Shown: one piece after another, positions 33,981-43,248 of the stretch | Position numbering within the stretch: the stretch's first letter is position 1 | How the letters are laid out: each line of letters opens with the position of its first letter | From: Nocardiopsis metallicus | GTDB taxonomy: Bacteria; Actinomycetota; Actinomycetes; Streptosporangiales; Streptosporangiaceae | Length of the DNA: 64,000 nucleotides | Direction of reading: 5' to 3' | Assembly (NCBI RefSeq): GCF_014201115.1 | Contig: NZ_JACHDO010000001.1 | Coordinates: forward strand, 7,192,001-7,256,000 | The notes under the pieces: model-generated | The model's database searches: none | What the model was told of the DNA's origin: nothing | Seen by the model: only the letters and a program-made list of their open reading frames with translations | Made by a program: the position numbers and the translations under genes

Positions 33981-35012
33981 GTGAAGGGCTTCGGGGTGCC
34001 GCTGGGCTGGCTCCTGGGCGGTGCGGTCGCACTGTTCGTGGCCGGGGTCTTCGGTATCTCCGCGGGTGCCGCCTCGATCTCCGCGGCGGACATCTTCCGC
34101 CACCTGCTCAGCCTCCTGCCGTTCGGGGCGCAATCACCGCTCACCGAACGGCAGGAGGCGCTCCTCATGGAGCTGCGCCTGCCCCGCGTGGTGATGGGCG
34201 CCGTCGTCGGCGCCCTCCTGGCCACCGCGGGCGGTGCCTACCAGGGTGTCTTCCGCAACCCGCTGGCCGACCCCTTCCTCCTCGGCGCGGCCTCGGGGGC
34301 CGGGCTGGGCGCCACCATGGTGATGGTCTTCGGCCAGGAGCTGACCGCCGACCCGCGCGCACTGGTCCCCGTCGCCGCCTTCTTCGGCGCCCTCGCCGGG
34401 GTGGCCGCCGCCTACATGCTCGGCTCCACCGCCGGGGGAGGGGGAACCGCCGCCCTGGTGCTGGCCGGGGTCGCCGTCTCCTCCTTCCTGTCCGCCGCGC
34501 AGACCCTCGTCCAACAGATGGGCGTTGACCAGCTCCAGCGCATCTACGCCTGGTTGCTGGGCGGACTCGGCCGCGGCGGCTGGGACGACGTCCGCCTCAT
34601 CGCGCCGTACGCGGCCGTGGGGCTCGTCGTCCTGCTGCTCAGCGGCTACCTGCTGGACATGCTGGCCCTGGGCGACGACAAGGCCGTCAGCCTCGGCCTG
34701 AACCCCGGGGTCGTGCGGATGGTCGTCATCGCCGCCGCCTCCCTGGCCACCGCGGCCGCCGTCTCGGTGAGCGGGCTCATCGGCTTCGTCGGCATCGTCG
34801 TCCCGCACATCGTGCGCCGCCTCGTGGGCTCCAACTACCGGGCCATCCTGCCGGTCACCGTGCTGATGGGCGGCGCGTTCCTCGTCACGGTGGACATCGT
34901 GGCGCGCACCATCGTGGCACCCGCGGAACTGCCCATCGGGGTGGTCACCGCCTTCCTGGGCGCGCCCTTCTTCGTCCTGATCCTGCGCACGACCCGCCAC
35001 CGCGGCACCTGA
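33981..35012 (+). CDS. btuC: FecCD/BtuC-family ABC transporter permease
   Basis: A 343-residue polytopic permease with FRNPLADPFLLGAASGAGLG and the family cytoplasmic-loop motif SGLIGFVGIVVPHIVRRLVG. About nine to ten helices. With the riboswitch-controlled binding protein upstream it forms a corrinoid importer lacking its ATPase here; the next gene is ftsY. A BtuD-type ATPase must be supplied from elsewhere or was lost. Confidence 0.85.
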   Translation: MKGFGVPLGWLLGGAVALFVAGVFGISAGAASISAADIFRHLLSLLPFGAQSPLTERQEALLMELRLPRVVMGAVVGALLATAGGAYQGVFRNPLADPFLLGAASGAGLGATMVMVFGQELTADPRALVPVAAFFGALAGVAAAYMLGSTAGGGGTAALVLAGVAVSSFLSAAQTLVQQMGVDQLQRIYAWLLGGLGRGGWDDVRLIAPYAAVGLVVLLLSGYLLDMLALGDDKAVSLGLNPGVVRMVVIAAASLATAAAVSVSGLIGFVGIVVPHIVRRLVGSNYRAILPVTVLMGGAFLVTVDIVARTIVAPAELPIGVVTAFLGAPFFVLILRTTRHRGT

Positions 35013-35090
35013 GCCGGGCAGGGCCGTGCCCGGCGCGCCACCGCAGCGTGATGCGAACGCGTCGGACACTCTGGGAGACTGGTGCACGCT

Positions 35091-36281
35091 ATGGACATCA
35101 CCTTGCTCGTAAGCATCATCGTCGTCGTCGCCCTCCTGGCGGTTGGCGGGTTCTTCCTGGTCAGGACCCGAAGCTCGGTCGCGCCGGGCAAGGAGGAGAC
35201 CAAGCCCGAGGTCACCCAGGAACCCAAGGCCGCCCCGCCGCAGGAGGACCGAGAACGGGAGGAGGGGGCGGTCAGCAAGCCCCCCGCCCACGCGCCTCCC
35301 GCGCGGGACACCGCCGCTCCGGCACCCGCCGAGCCCGCCGCCCCCGAGATCGAGACCCCGCCCCCGTCGGCCGGGCGCATGGTCCGCCTGCGCGCCCGCC
35401 TGGCCCGTTCGCAGAGCTCCTTCGGGCAGGGACTGCTCACCCTGCTCTCCGCCAAGACCCTTGACGAGGACACGTGGGAGGAGATCGAGGACACCCTGAT
35501 CACCGCCGACATCGGTGTCACCTCGGCCACCCAGATCGTCGAGAACCTGCGCACCCGCGTCAAGGTGCTCGGCACCCGCGACACCGAGGAGGTCCGCGGA
35601 CTGCTCCGCGACGAGCTCCTCAAGCAGCTCGGGACCGACACCGACCGCGTCGTGCGCACCGAACCGCACGGCGACCGCCCGGCCGTCATCATGATCGTGG
35701 GTGTCAACGGCACCGGAAAGACCACCACCACCGGCAAGCTCGCCCGCGTCCTGGTCGGTGACGGCCGCAGCGTGGTCCTGGGCGCCGCGGACACCTTCCG
35801 CGCCGCCGCCAGCGAACAGCTCCAGACCTGGGGCAGCCGTGTCGGCGCCCCGGTCGTGCGCAAGGACGAGGGCGCCGACCCCGCCAGCGTCGCCTTCGAC
35901 GCCGTGGCACGCGGCATCGAGGATGGCGCGGACACCGTCATCATCGACACCGCCGGACGCCTGCACACCAAGACCGGCCTGATGGACGAGCTGGGCAAGG
36001 TCAAGCGCGTGGTGGAGAAGAAGTCCCAGGTCGACGAGGTCCTCCTCGTCCTGGACGCCACCACCGGCCAGAACGGCCTCCGTCAGGCGCGCGTGTTCGC
36101 CGAGGTCGTCAACGTCACCGGCATCGCCCTGACCAAGCTCGACGGCACCGCCAAGGGCGGCATCATCGTCCAGGTCCAACGCGAGCTCGGCGTGCCCGTC
36201 AAGCTCGTCGGGCTCGGTGAGGGCCCCGACGACCTCGCCCCCTTCGACCCCGAGGTCTTCGTGGACGCCATCCTCGACTGA
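35091..36281 (+). CDS. ftsY: Signal recognition particle receptor FtsY
   Basis: SRP receptor GTPase. The 396-residue protein starts with a membrane-inserting segment (LLVSIIVVVALLAVGGFFLV), a Pro/Glu/Lys-rich A region, then the NG domain with GVNGTGKTTT, DTFRAAASEQL, DTAGRLHTK and TKLDGTAKGG. An N-terminal membrane helix is characteristic of actinobacterial FtsY. ATG 35091 is preferred to GTG 35082, which is too close to GGGAG. Followed by a strong terminator. Confidence 0.96.
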   Translation: MDITLLVSIIVVVALLAVGGFFLVRTRSSVAPGKEETKPEVTQEPKAAPPQEDREREEGAVSKPPAHAPPARDTAAPAPAEPAAPEIETPPPSAGRMVRLRARLARSQSSFGQGLLTLLSAKTLDEDTWEEIEDTLITADIGVTSATQIVENLRTRVKVLGTRDTEEVRGLLRDELLKQLGTDTDRVVRTEPHGDRPAVIMIVGVNGTGKTTTTGKLARVLVGDGRSVVLGAADTFRAAASEQLQTWGSRVGAPVVRKDEGADPASVAFDAVARGIEDGADTVIIDTAGRLHTKTGLMDELGKVKRVVEKKSQVDEVLLVLDATTGQNGLRQARVFAEVVNVTGIALTKLDGTAKGGIIVQVQRELGVPVKLVGLGEGPDDLAPFDPEVFVDAILD

Positions 36282-36302
36282 GCCCGAACCGCCGACGAAG
36301 AA

Positions 36303-36337
36303 CGGCCGGACACCCGCCCCCGGGTGTCCGGCCGTTT
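36303..36337 (+). terminator. ftsY terminator
   Basis: 14-bp perfect stem CGGCCGGACACCCG / CGGGTGTCCGGCCG, 4-nt loop, followed by TTT; 22 bp after the ftsY stop. Confidence 0.85.
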
Positions 36338-36567
36338 GCTGTTCTGGGCCACAGGCACTGGGCTCCGGATCGCTGCGGGCGGCCCCGCGAGCGGGTTCAG
36401 CGGGTTCATCCGGGGGCAACCCCGGGGAAACACCGGGCGCCCATACCTGACACCGCCGTCGTTATCGGCGTGAGATCTCACTCCATGTGTTTCGGGAACT
36501 CCGTTCCGCTCATGTGAGGTGTGCCTCCCGTGCCGATGCATGAGCATTTGCGCGGCCTGCACGGTCC

Positions 36568-36616
36568 GTTCACGCCCCCTTAACACTTCTGTCTGTCCTT
36601 TTACGCCCGCGCAACA
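36568..36616 (+). promoter_or_regulatory. Candidate GlnR operator upstream of amtB
   Basis: Two copies of the GlnR half-pattern gTnAC-n6-GnAAC: GTTCAC-gccccc-TTAAC at 36568-36584 and TTTTAC-gcccgc-GCAAC at 36599-36615, about 130 bp upstream of amtB. GlnR activates amtB under nitrogen limitation in Streptomyces, so position and target fit. The rest of 36338-36746 has no gene. Confidence 0.6.
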
Positions 36617-36746
36617 TGTCGCATCCGGCCGAGAAACACCCCGGTCAGACAGTTGTCGCCGTGGTGATCTGCATCGGGCCCGATGATGCGCTCGCTGACT
36701 GCCGCCCTTCCAGACAATCCCCCGTCCGTCCCATGGAGGCGACGAA

Positions 36747-38090
36747 ATGATTGACACCGGCAACACCGCGTGGCTGCTGATGAGCGCCGCGCTGGTGATG
36801 CTCATGACCCCGGGCCTAGCCTTCTTCTACGGAGGTATGTCGCGGGCGAAGAGCGTCCTCAACATGATGCTCATGAGCTTCAGCAGCATTGCGATCGTCA
36901 GCGTTCTCTGGGTCCTGGTCGGCCACTCACTGACCTACGCACCCGGTCAGGGCGCGCTCGACATGTTCATCGGCGGTTTCGACTACGTCGGCCTGAGCAG
37001 CATCCTGACCGAGGTCGAGCCGATCGACGGCACCGACGGCGGCTTCCCGCTGCTCGTCGACGCCGGCTTCCAGCTCATGTTCGCGGTCATCACCGTGGCC
37101 CTGATCAGCGGTGCCATCGCCGACCGCGCCAAGTTCGGCGCCTGGCTGCTGTTCGCCCCGGTCTGGGCGCTCCTGGTCTACTTCCCCGTCGCTCACTGGG
37201 TCTGGGGCGGCGGCTGGATCGCCAGCATGCACGAGTGGACCGGCCTGCCCGAGGTCATCGACTTCGCCGGCGGTACCGCCGTCCACATCAACGCCGGCAT
37301 CGCGGCCCTGGCCCTGGTTCTCGTCCTCGGCCGCCGCAAGGGCTTCGGTTCCGAGTCGATGCGTCCCCACAACCTGCCCTTCGTCCTGCTGGGTACCGCG
37401 CTCCTGTGGTTCGGCTGGTTCGGGTTCAACGCCGGATCCGCCTACGGTGCCAACGAGCAGGCCGCCCTGGCCCTGGTCAACACCCAGGTCGCCACCGCCG
37501 CCGCCACCGCCGCCTGGATGCTCGTCGAGCGCTTCCGCTACGGCAAGATCAGCGCCCTGGGCTTCGCCTCCGGTGCCATCGCGGGCCTGGTCGCCATCAC
37601 CCCGGCGGCGGCCAACGTCACCCCGGTCGGCGCGATCATCGTCGGTGCCCTGTCCGGTGCGGTCTGCGCCTACGCGATCAGCTGGAAGTTCAAGTTCAAG
37701 TACGACGACGCCCTCGACGTGGTGGGCATCCACATGGTCGGCGGCATCATCGGCTGCCTCGCCCTCGGCTTCCTCGCCGCGTCGGCGGTGCCCGGCGGCG
37801 GCGACGACGGCCTGTTCTACGGCGGCGGCATCGGCCTGCTCGCCGCCCAGGCCATCTCGGTCGTCGGCGTGATGATCTACACCTTCATCGTCACCTTCAT
37901 CATCGCCAAGGTCATCGACCTGCTCATCGGCTTCCGGATCGCCGAGGAGGTCGAGACCAACGGGCTCGACCACGAGCTGCACGCGGAGTCGGCCTACGCC
38001 TTCGACGAGCTCGACGAGCTGGAGGAAGAAGCGGTCTCCTCGTCGACGCCTCCGGGCGGGGAGACGGCCTCACCGCAGGTCAAGTCCTAG
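36747..38090 (+). CDS. amtB: Ammonium transporter
   Basis: A 447-residue Amt/Rh channel with eleven helices, first segment AWLLMSAALVMLMTPGLAFFYGGMSR. The pore twin-His residues lie in GTAVHINAGIAAL and VVGIHMVGGIIG; WFGWFGFNAGSA is the signature. A charged C-terminal tail of about 45 residues (acidic) follows the cytoplasmic helix. In Streptomyces amtB is followed by glnK and glnD; neither is present here. Confidence 0.97.
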   Translation: MIDTGNTAWLLMSAALVMLMTPGLAFFYGGMSRAKSVLNMMLMSFSSIAIVSVLWVLVGHSLTYAPGQGALDMFIGGFDYVGLSSILTEVEPIDGTDGGFPLLVDAGFQLMFAVITVALISGAIADRAKFGAWLLFAPVWALLVYFPVAHWVWGGGWIASMHEWTGLPEVIDFAGGTAVHINAGIAALALVLVLGRRKGFGSESMRPHNLPFVLLGTALLWFGWFGFNAGSAYGANEQAALALVNTQVATAAATAAWMLVERFRYGKISALGFASGAIAGLVAITPAAANVTPVGAIIVGALSGAVCAYAISWKFKFKYDDALDVVGIHMVGGIIGCLALGFLAASAVPGGGDDGLFYGGGIGLLAAQAISVVGVMIYTFIVTFIIAKVIDLLIGFRIAEEVETNGLDHELHAESAYAFDELDELEEEAVSSSTPPGGETASPQVKS

Positions 38091-38144
38091 GACCTCAATG
38101 GCGAGGCCGCGGGCCTTGCACCGCTGACGCGGTGAGGTGATCCA

Positions 38145-38175
38145 GGGGCCGACGGGGAATCCCCCCGTCGGCCCC
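38145..38175 (+). terminator. amtB terminator
   Basis: GGGGCCGACGGGG / CCCCGTCGGCCCC, 13-bp stem with a 5-nt loop, 54 bp after the amtB stop. The rest of the 421-bp gap 38091-38511 holds no gene; specifically, no PII (glnK) coding sequence. Confidence 0.8.
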
Positions 38176-38511
38176 GTTCGCGTTCTCCCCGCCTCTTCCT
38201 GCGGCCCCGGCTCGGAACCGATGGAATCGGCGCATATGTACGTGTTCATGGAGTGGTGTTGGCCGTGAGCCGTGCCCGTGTTCGATACTCTTTCGAAGCG
38301 ATGCGGCAGTCGGCCCGGTTCTACGGGGAACGGCGAAGAGCGTCGGGAGAGGGCTGCGGACAGGCCCATCGGACGCAACCGGCAGGCTCGCAGCCGCATC
38401 TCAGGTCATGGAGAGGCCAGGCGGTGACGGCACCGCCCGGGACCCTCCCGATGGCCCAACCTTCACGCGCATTCGGATCAGCACCCCACAGGTTCGGGGT
38501 CAGGAGGCAAG

Positions 38512-39747
38512 ATGGCGCCGGTTACTCGCAACAGGGGCCCCCAGGGCGGACGGCTCGCCCTCGTCGCGGTGGGCACGATCGCCGCGCTGGGACTGGCCGG
38601 CTGCGGCTTCGGCGGCGATGACGACGAACCGCAGCCCACCGAGGAGGCCGCCGAGCCGGTCGACGCCGCGCCCCTGCTGGAGGAGGCCCTGGCCGACCTG
38701 GCCGGCTACCCCGCGCTCACCGCGGACGGGCAGATCGCCGCCAGCGTCGGCGGGGAGATCCAGGAGACCACCCTGACCGTCGCCGACGGCGGCGCGTCCA
38801 GCGGAACCGTCCGCGCCAACGGCGTCGAGGCGGAGATGATCGCCGCGGACAACAAGATCTTCCTGCGCGCCGACGAGGAGTTCTGGCTCGACAAAGGGGT
38901 CTTCGGCCCCGACAGCGACCAGTTCGGCGGCACCTGGGTGCGCTCCAGCACCGGCCAGGCCGGTATCAACCCCCAGAACACGCTCGCCCCGCCCGCGCTC
39001 GCGGCGATCCTCGAGGAGATCGGGCTGGAGGGCGACGAAGCGGCCGAGGAGAACCTCGACGACACCCGCGCCTACAGGATCGACCTCAACGGCGAGCGCA
39101 ACCAGCTGTGGGTCGACGCCGAGACCAACCAGATCCTGCGCATCGAGATCGAGGAGCTGATCCCCGAGGGCGGTGAGTCCGGTCCCCAGGTCCGGCTGGA
39201 CCTGGCCCAGGCCGACGAGGCCGCCGCCGAGGAGCTGTACACCAGCCTGACCACCACCACCGAGGAGGAGCTCACCGGCTCCCGAGACGCTCGGATCGAG
39301 GTCGGCTGGGACGGACAGCCCTCGATGGAGTGCGAGGACGGCCCGCACTGCACCTGGTCCGGCACCGTGCGCGACGCCGGTGCCTCCGGCAGCGGAACGG
39401 TCCTGGTTCGCATGGACGTCACCTTCAGCCAGGAGGAGATCGGCGAGGAGGAGTGCTCCGACAACGGGTCGCTCGAGGCGGGCGGCACCCTCGCCCTGTC
39501 CTGTGACGCCAACTACAACATCGTCACCTCCGAGCCGCAGACCTACGAGGACATCCAGGGCGAGGCCCGGCTGTCCACCCGCGGGCTGAGCGCCGACCAG
39601 CAGGAGGAGATGCTCGCCGCCCTCGCCGAGCAGCGCGAGGCCACCCTCGCGGGTGACACCGAGGACGCCGAGGACGCTGACGGTGCCGAGGACGGCGAAG
39701 GCGCCGACGGCGCCGAAGAGGGCACCGAGGAGACCGGGGGCGAGTAG
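38512..39747 (+). CDS. Large LppX/LprG-like lipoprotein
   Basis: A 411-residue predicted lipoprotein: basic start, hydrophobic LALVAVGTIAALGLAGC with a lipobox, then an acidic secreted domain. The first half (LEEALADLAGYPALTADGQI, ADNKIFLRADEEFWL, YRIDLNGERNQLWVDAETNQ) resembles the LppX/LprG lipid-binding or LolA-like fold in pattern; the second half (DARIEVGWDGQPSMECEDGP with paired Cys) is not recognised. It ends in a repetitive Asp/Ala/Glu tail. Position between amtB and ffh is where other actinomycetes carry glnK-glnD. Confidence 0.65.
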   Translation: MAPVTRNRGPQGGRLALVAVGTIAALGLAGCGFGGDDDEPQPTEEAAEPVDAAPLLEEALADLAGYPALTADGQIAASVGGEIQETTLTVADGGASSGTVRANGVEAEMIAADNKIFLRADEEFWLDKGVFGPDSDQFGGTWVRSSTGQAGINPQNTLAPPALAAILEEIGLEGDEAAEENLDDTRAYRIDLNGERNQLWVDAETNQILRIEIEELIPEGGESGPQVRLDLAQADEAAAEELYTSLTTTTEEELTGSRDARIEVGWDGQPSMECEDGPHCTWSGTVRDAGASGSGTVLVRMDVTFSQEEIGEEECSDNGSLEAGGTLALSCDANYNIVTSEPQTYEDIQGEARLSTRGLSADQQEEMLAALAEQREATLAGDTEDAEDADGAEDGEGADGAEEGTEETGGE

Positions 39748-39776
39748 TTCTCGGTCGCTGAACCACTGACGAAGCC

Positions 39777-39801
39777 GGGGCGGGGGCCTGGTCCCCGCCC
39801 C
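39777..39801 (+). terminator. Terminator before ffh
   Basis: GGGGCGGGG / CCCCGCCCC with a 7-nt loop, 30 bp after the lipoprotein stop. Confidence 0.6.
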
Positions 39802-39916
39802 TTCCCCTGCCACCTCCCGAGCCCTCTCTCGGGCCCCAGGCCCGGATATCGTTCCGGGTGACAGGTGGGAGGTAGGCTAAGGAGTCAATTCCGACGACGA
39901 AGGACTGGCCAAACTC

Positions 39917-41512
39917 GTGTTCGAGACGCTTTCCGACCGGCTCACATCGGTCTTCTCCTCGCTGCGCGGCAAGGGGCGGCTGTCCGAGGAGGACATCAAC
40001 GCGACCGCGCGGGAGATCCGTCTCGCGCTGCTCGAGGCGGACGTCGCGCTGCCGGTGGTCCGTGAGTTCATCTCGCGGATCAAGGAGCGCGCCCGCGGCG
40101 AAGAGGTCTCCAAGGCCCTCAACCCGGCGCAGCAGGTCATCAAGATCGTCAACGAGGAACTGGTTCAGATCCTCGGTGGCGAGACCCGGCAGATCCGCTT
40201 CGGCAAGACCCCGCCCACCGTGATCATGCTCGCGGGTCTGCAGGGCGCGGGTAAGACCACCCTGGCGGGCAAGCTCGCCAAGTGGCTCTCCGACGACCGC
40301 AACACCCCGCTGCTGGTCGCCGCCGACCTCCAGCGCCCCAACGCCGTCACGCAGCTCCAGGTGGTCGGTGAGCGCGCGGGCACGCCCGTGTTCGCCCCCG
40401 AACCGGGCAACGGCGTGGGCAACCCCGTCGAGGTCGCCCGCGAGTCCATCGAGCACGCGCGGCGCAACAACCACAACGTCGTCATCATCGACACCGCGGG
40501 CCGCCTCGGTGTGGACACCGAGATGATGCAGCAGGCCGCGGACATCCGCGACGCGGTCAACCCCGACGAGATCCTCTTCGTCGTCGACGCCATGATCGGT
40601 CAGGACGCGGTCAACACCGCCCAGGCCTTCCTCGACGGTGTCGGCTACGACGCGGTCGCGCTCACCAAGCTCGACGGTGACGCCCGCGGTGGTGCCGCCC
40701 TGTCCATCCGGCACCTCACCGGCCGCCCGATCATGTTCGCCTCCACCGGCGAGAAGCTCGAGGACTTCGACCTCTTCCACCCGGACCGGATGGCCTCGCG
40801 CATCCTGGACATGGGTGACGTCCTCACCCTCATCGAACAGGCCCAGCGCACGTTCGACGAGGCCGAGGTCGAGAAGATGGCCTCGACCATGGCCTCGGAC
40901 GACGACTTCACGCTGGACGACTTCCTCCAGCAGATGGCGATGGTCCGCAAGCTCGGCCCGATCGGCAACCTGCTCGGCATGATGCCCGGCATGGGTCAGA
41001 TGCGCGAGCAGATCGACGGCATCGACGACAAGGACCTGGACCGCATCCAGGCGATCATCCAGTCGATGACCCCGGGTGAGCGCGCCAACCCGAAGATGAT
41101 CAACGGCTCCCGTCGCCTGCGCATCGCCAACGGTTCCGGTACCCAGGTCAGCGACGTCAACGGCCTGGTCACCCGTTTCTTCGAGGCGCAGAAGATGATG
41201 CGCAAGATGAAGAACGGCGGCGGCATCCCGGGGATGCCCGGGATGCCGGGCATGGGCGGTGCCAACAAGAAGAAGGCCAAGGCCCAAGCGAAGAAGGCCA
41301 AGAAGGGCAAACAGCGCAGCGGCAACCCGATGAAGGCCCGCCAGCAGGAGGCCGAGCGCGAGGCCGAGCGCAAGCGGCGCCAGGAGGAGGGGCCGCAGGA
41401 GATGCCGCAGCTGCCCCCGGGCCTCGGCGGCGGTGGCCAGCCCAACCTCCCGCCCGGCTTCGGCGGCCCGAACATGCCGGACCTGTCGAACTTCAAACTG
41501 CCGAAGAAGTAG
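39917..41512 (+). CDS. ffh: Signal recognition particle protein Ffh (SRP54)
   Basis: GTPase of the SRP that binds signal peptides and 4.5S RNA. The 531-residue protein has the NG domain (GLQGAGKTTLAGKLA, DLQRPNAVTQL, DTAGRLGVDTEM, TKLDGDARGGAALS) and a Met-rich M domain with GNLLGMMPGMGQM and the SRP RNA-binding RRLRIANGSGT. A basic Lys/Gln/Met-rich tail of about 90 residues is longer than in E. coli and typical of high-GC Gram-positives. GTG 39917. Confidence 0.97.
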   Translation: MFETLSDRLTSVFSSLRGKGRLSEEDINATAREIRLALLEADVALPVVREFISRIKERARGEEVSKALNPAQQVIKIVNEELVQILGGETRQIRFGKTPPTVIMLAGLQGAGKTTLAGKLAKWLSDDRNTPLLVAADLQRPNAVTQLQVVGERAGTPVFAPEPGNGVGNPVEVARESIEHARRNNHNVVIIDTAGRLGVDTEMMQQAADIRDAVNPDEILFVVDAMIGQDAVNTAQAFLDGVGYDAVALTKLDGDARGGAALSIRHLTGRPIMFASTGEKLEDFDLFHPDRMASRILDMGDVLTLIEQAQRTFDEAEVEKMASTMASDDDFTLDDFLQQMAMVRKLGPIGNLLGMMPGMGQMREQIDGIDDKDLDRIQAIIQSMTPGERANPKMINGSRRLRIANGSGTQVSDVNGLVTRFFEAQKMMRKMKNGGGIPGMPGMPGMGGANKKKAKAQAKKAKKGKQRSGNPMKARQQEAEREAERKRRQEEGPQEMPQLPPGLGGGGQPNLPPGFGGPNMPDLSNFKLPKK

Positions 41513-41582
41513 CGCGGCTTCGAGCAGTGCCTCCTCGGCTCCGGAGCAGTGTCTCGGGCGGCGAGGCGGGAGTGAGACCGAC

Positions 41583-41616
41583 CACGGCCCGCCCGGGAAG
41601 TCCCGGGCGGGCCGTG
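41583..41616 (+). terminator. ffh terminator
   Basis: Perfect 16-bp stem, left arm CACGGCCCGCCCGGGA, 2-nt spacing, then the complement and TCTGTTCT. Confidence 0.85.
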
Positions 41617-41820
41617 TCTGTTCTCGGATATGCCCGGACGAGTGGCGGTGTCCTGTCCAAGGAACACGTCCGCGTCTGGCACAATGAGTAGTCGACTAAC
41701 GGTGGACGGGTCGGCCCTCTAACTAGCCCGCCACCCACGTCCTGCCTCGACGGGTTCCACAACCCCACGTGGGCCGCCTGTCAGGCGCCTAACACCGTTA
41801 ATCGGGAGAAGACCACTCCA

Positions 41821-42297
41821 GTGGCTGTCAAACTGAAGCTCAAGCGTATGGGCAAGATCCGTACGCCCCAGTACCGTGTCATCGTCGCCGACGCCCGCAA
41901 CAAGCGTGACGGCAAGGCGATCGAGGAGATCGGCAAGTACCACCCCAAGGAGCACCCGAGTCTCATCGAGATCGACTCCGAGCGGGCCCAGTACTGGCTG
42001 TCCGTGGGCGCCCAGCCGTCCGACGCGGTGAAGGTCCTCCTGCGCAAGACCGGTGACTGGCAGAAGTTCAAGGGCCTCGCCGCCCCGGCTCCGCTCCAGG
42101 TCGCCGAGGCCAAGGACCCCGAGGCCCAGGAAGCCGCCTTCCAGGCCGCGCTGAAGGAGCTCGTGCTCCCCGGCCAGGAGAAGAAGGCCAAGAAGGCCGA
42201 GAAGAAGGCCGACAAGGCGGACAAGGCGGCTGACAAGCCCGCCGACAAGCCCGCCGAGGCCGCTGAGGCTGAGAAGAAGTCCGAGGGCGAGGCCTAA
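41821..42297 (+). CDS. rpsP: 30S ribosomal protein S16
   Basis: A 158-residue S16 beginning AVKLKLKRMGKIRTPQYRVI with ARNKRDGKAIEEIGKYHP. The conserved part ends near residue 85; the rest is a Lys/Ala/Glu-rich tail (KKAKKAEKKADKADKAADKP), an extension usual in actinobacteria. GTG 41821 with GGGAG upstream. First gene of the rpsP-khpA-rimM-trmD-rplS group. Confidence 0.97.
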   Translation: MAVKLKLKRMGKIRTPQYRVIVADARNKRDGKAIEEIGKYHPKEHPSLIEIDSERAQYWLSVGAQPSDAVKVLLRKTGDWQKFKGLAAPAPLQVAEAKDPEAQEAAFQAALKELVLPGQEKKAKKAEKKADKADKAADKPADKPAEAAEAEKKSEGEA

Positions 42298-42299
42298 TC

Positions 42300-42542
42300 G
42301 TGCTGGAAGAGGCGCTTGAGCACCTCGTGAAGGGGATCGTTGCGAACTCCGACGACGTCCAGGTGAGAGCCAAACGGCTCCGCAAGGGCAAGGTTCTGGA
42401 GGTCCGGGTCCACCCAGACGACCTTGGCAAGGTCATCGGCCGCAACGGCCGGACCGCCAAGGCACTGCGGACCGTCGTCGGCTCTCTCGCCGGCGGCCGT
42501 TACGTCCGTGTGGACCTGTTGGACCTGAACGAAGTGCGCTGA
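42300..42542 (+). CDS. khpA: KH-domain RNA-binding protein KhpA
   Basis: An 80-residue single KH-domain protein with the GxxG loop in VIGRNGRTAKALRTVV. Starts at GTG 42300, two bases after the rpsP stop, so it is translationally coupled. KhpA-type proteins act with KhpB/Jag in RNA binding and cell-envelope control in Gram-positives; role in actinomycetes less clear. Confidence 0.93.
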   Translation: MLEEALEHLVKGIVANSDDVQVRAKRLRKGKVLEVRVHPDDLGKVIGRNGRTAKALRTVVGSLAGGRYVRVDLLDLNEVR

Positions 42543-42552
42543 CGCGCCTCTT

Positions 42553-42623
42553 GGGGCGCCGACCGCTGACGGTCGGCGCCCCGCACCCGTGCCCGGGGAC
42601 CGTGCGAACGGCCCCGGGCACGG
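42553..42623 (+). terminator. Two tandem hairpins between khpA and rimM
   Basis: First, a perfect 13-bp stem GGGGCGCCGACCG / CGGTCGGCGCCCC at 42553-42582. Second, CCGTGCCCGGGG / CCCCGGGCACGG at about 42587-42623. They would separate rpsP-khpA from rimM-trmD unless read through. Confidence 0.7.
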
Positions 42624-42715
42624 CCTTCCCTGGGGGAGGCACCCCTTCTTCCGGAGCGGGGACCGACACCCGGAAGAACCCGGAAGAACTCAGAGACGAT
42701 CGAAGGAAAGCACTC

Positions 42716-43237
42716 ATGCGACTCGTGGTGGGCCGGATCGGCCGCGCGCACGGTATCCGCGGCGAGGTCGCCGTCGAGGTGCGCACCGACGACCCCAACG
42801 CCCGGTTCACCGTCGGCGCCGAGCTCCAGACGGACCCGGCGGACGTCGGTCCGCTGAAGCTCGCCGCGGTCCGCCGGCACAGCGGCAAACTGCTCATCCG
42901 CTTCGAGGGCACGGCCGACCGCGACGCGGCCGAGGCGCTCCGGGGCACCCTCCTGCTGGTGGACTCCGCGGACATCGCCCCGCTGGACGACCCCGATGAG
43001 TTCCACGACCACGAGCTGATCGGCCTGACCGCCGTCACCACCGGGGGTGAGACGGTGGGCAGCGTCGATGACGTCCTCCACCACGCCCAAGACGTGCTGG
43101 TCATCACCGCCGAGGCCGGCGGACACGAGGTCCTGGTGCCGTTCGTCGCCGCCCTGGTTCCCGAGGTCGACGTCGCCGGCGGCCGCATCGTGCTCGACCC
43201 GCCGCCCGGCCTGCTCGACCTCCAGAACACCGACTGA
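42716..43237 (+). CDS. rimM: 16S rRNA processing protein RimM
   Basis: Assembly factor for the 30S head that binds S19. The 173-residue protein has VVGRIGRAHGIRGEVAVEVR at the N terminus, the PRC-barrel half beginning YxDHELIGLTAV and VLVPFVAALVPEVDVAGGRI near the end. ATG 42716 follows GAAGGA. Ends 11 bp before trmD. Confidence 0.95.
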   Translation: MRLVVGRIGRAHGIRGEVAVEVRTDDPNARFTVGAELQTDPADVGPLKLAAVRRHSGKLLIRFEGTADRDAAEALRGTLLLVDSADIAPLDDPDEFHDHELIGLTAVTTGGETVGSVDDVLHHAQDVLVITAEAGGHEVLVPFVAALVPEVDVAGGRIVLDPPPGLLDLQNTD

Positions 43238-43248
43238 ACGAGTACGCA

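Noticed and set aside
38091..38511. Search for a glnK gene after amtB
   Set aside because: No PII-like reading in any frame; only a terminator and noncoding sequence.
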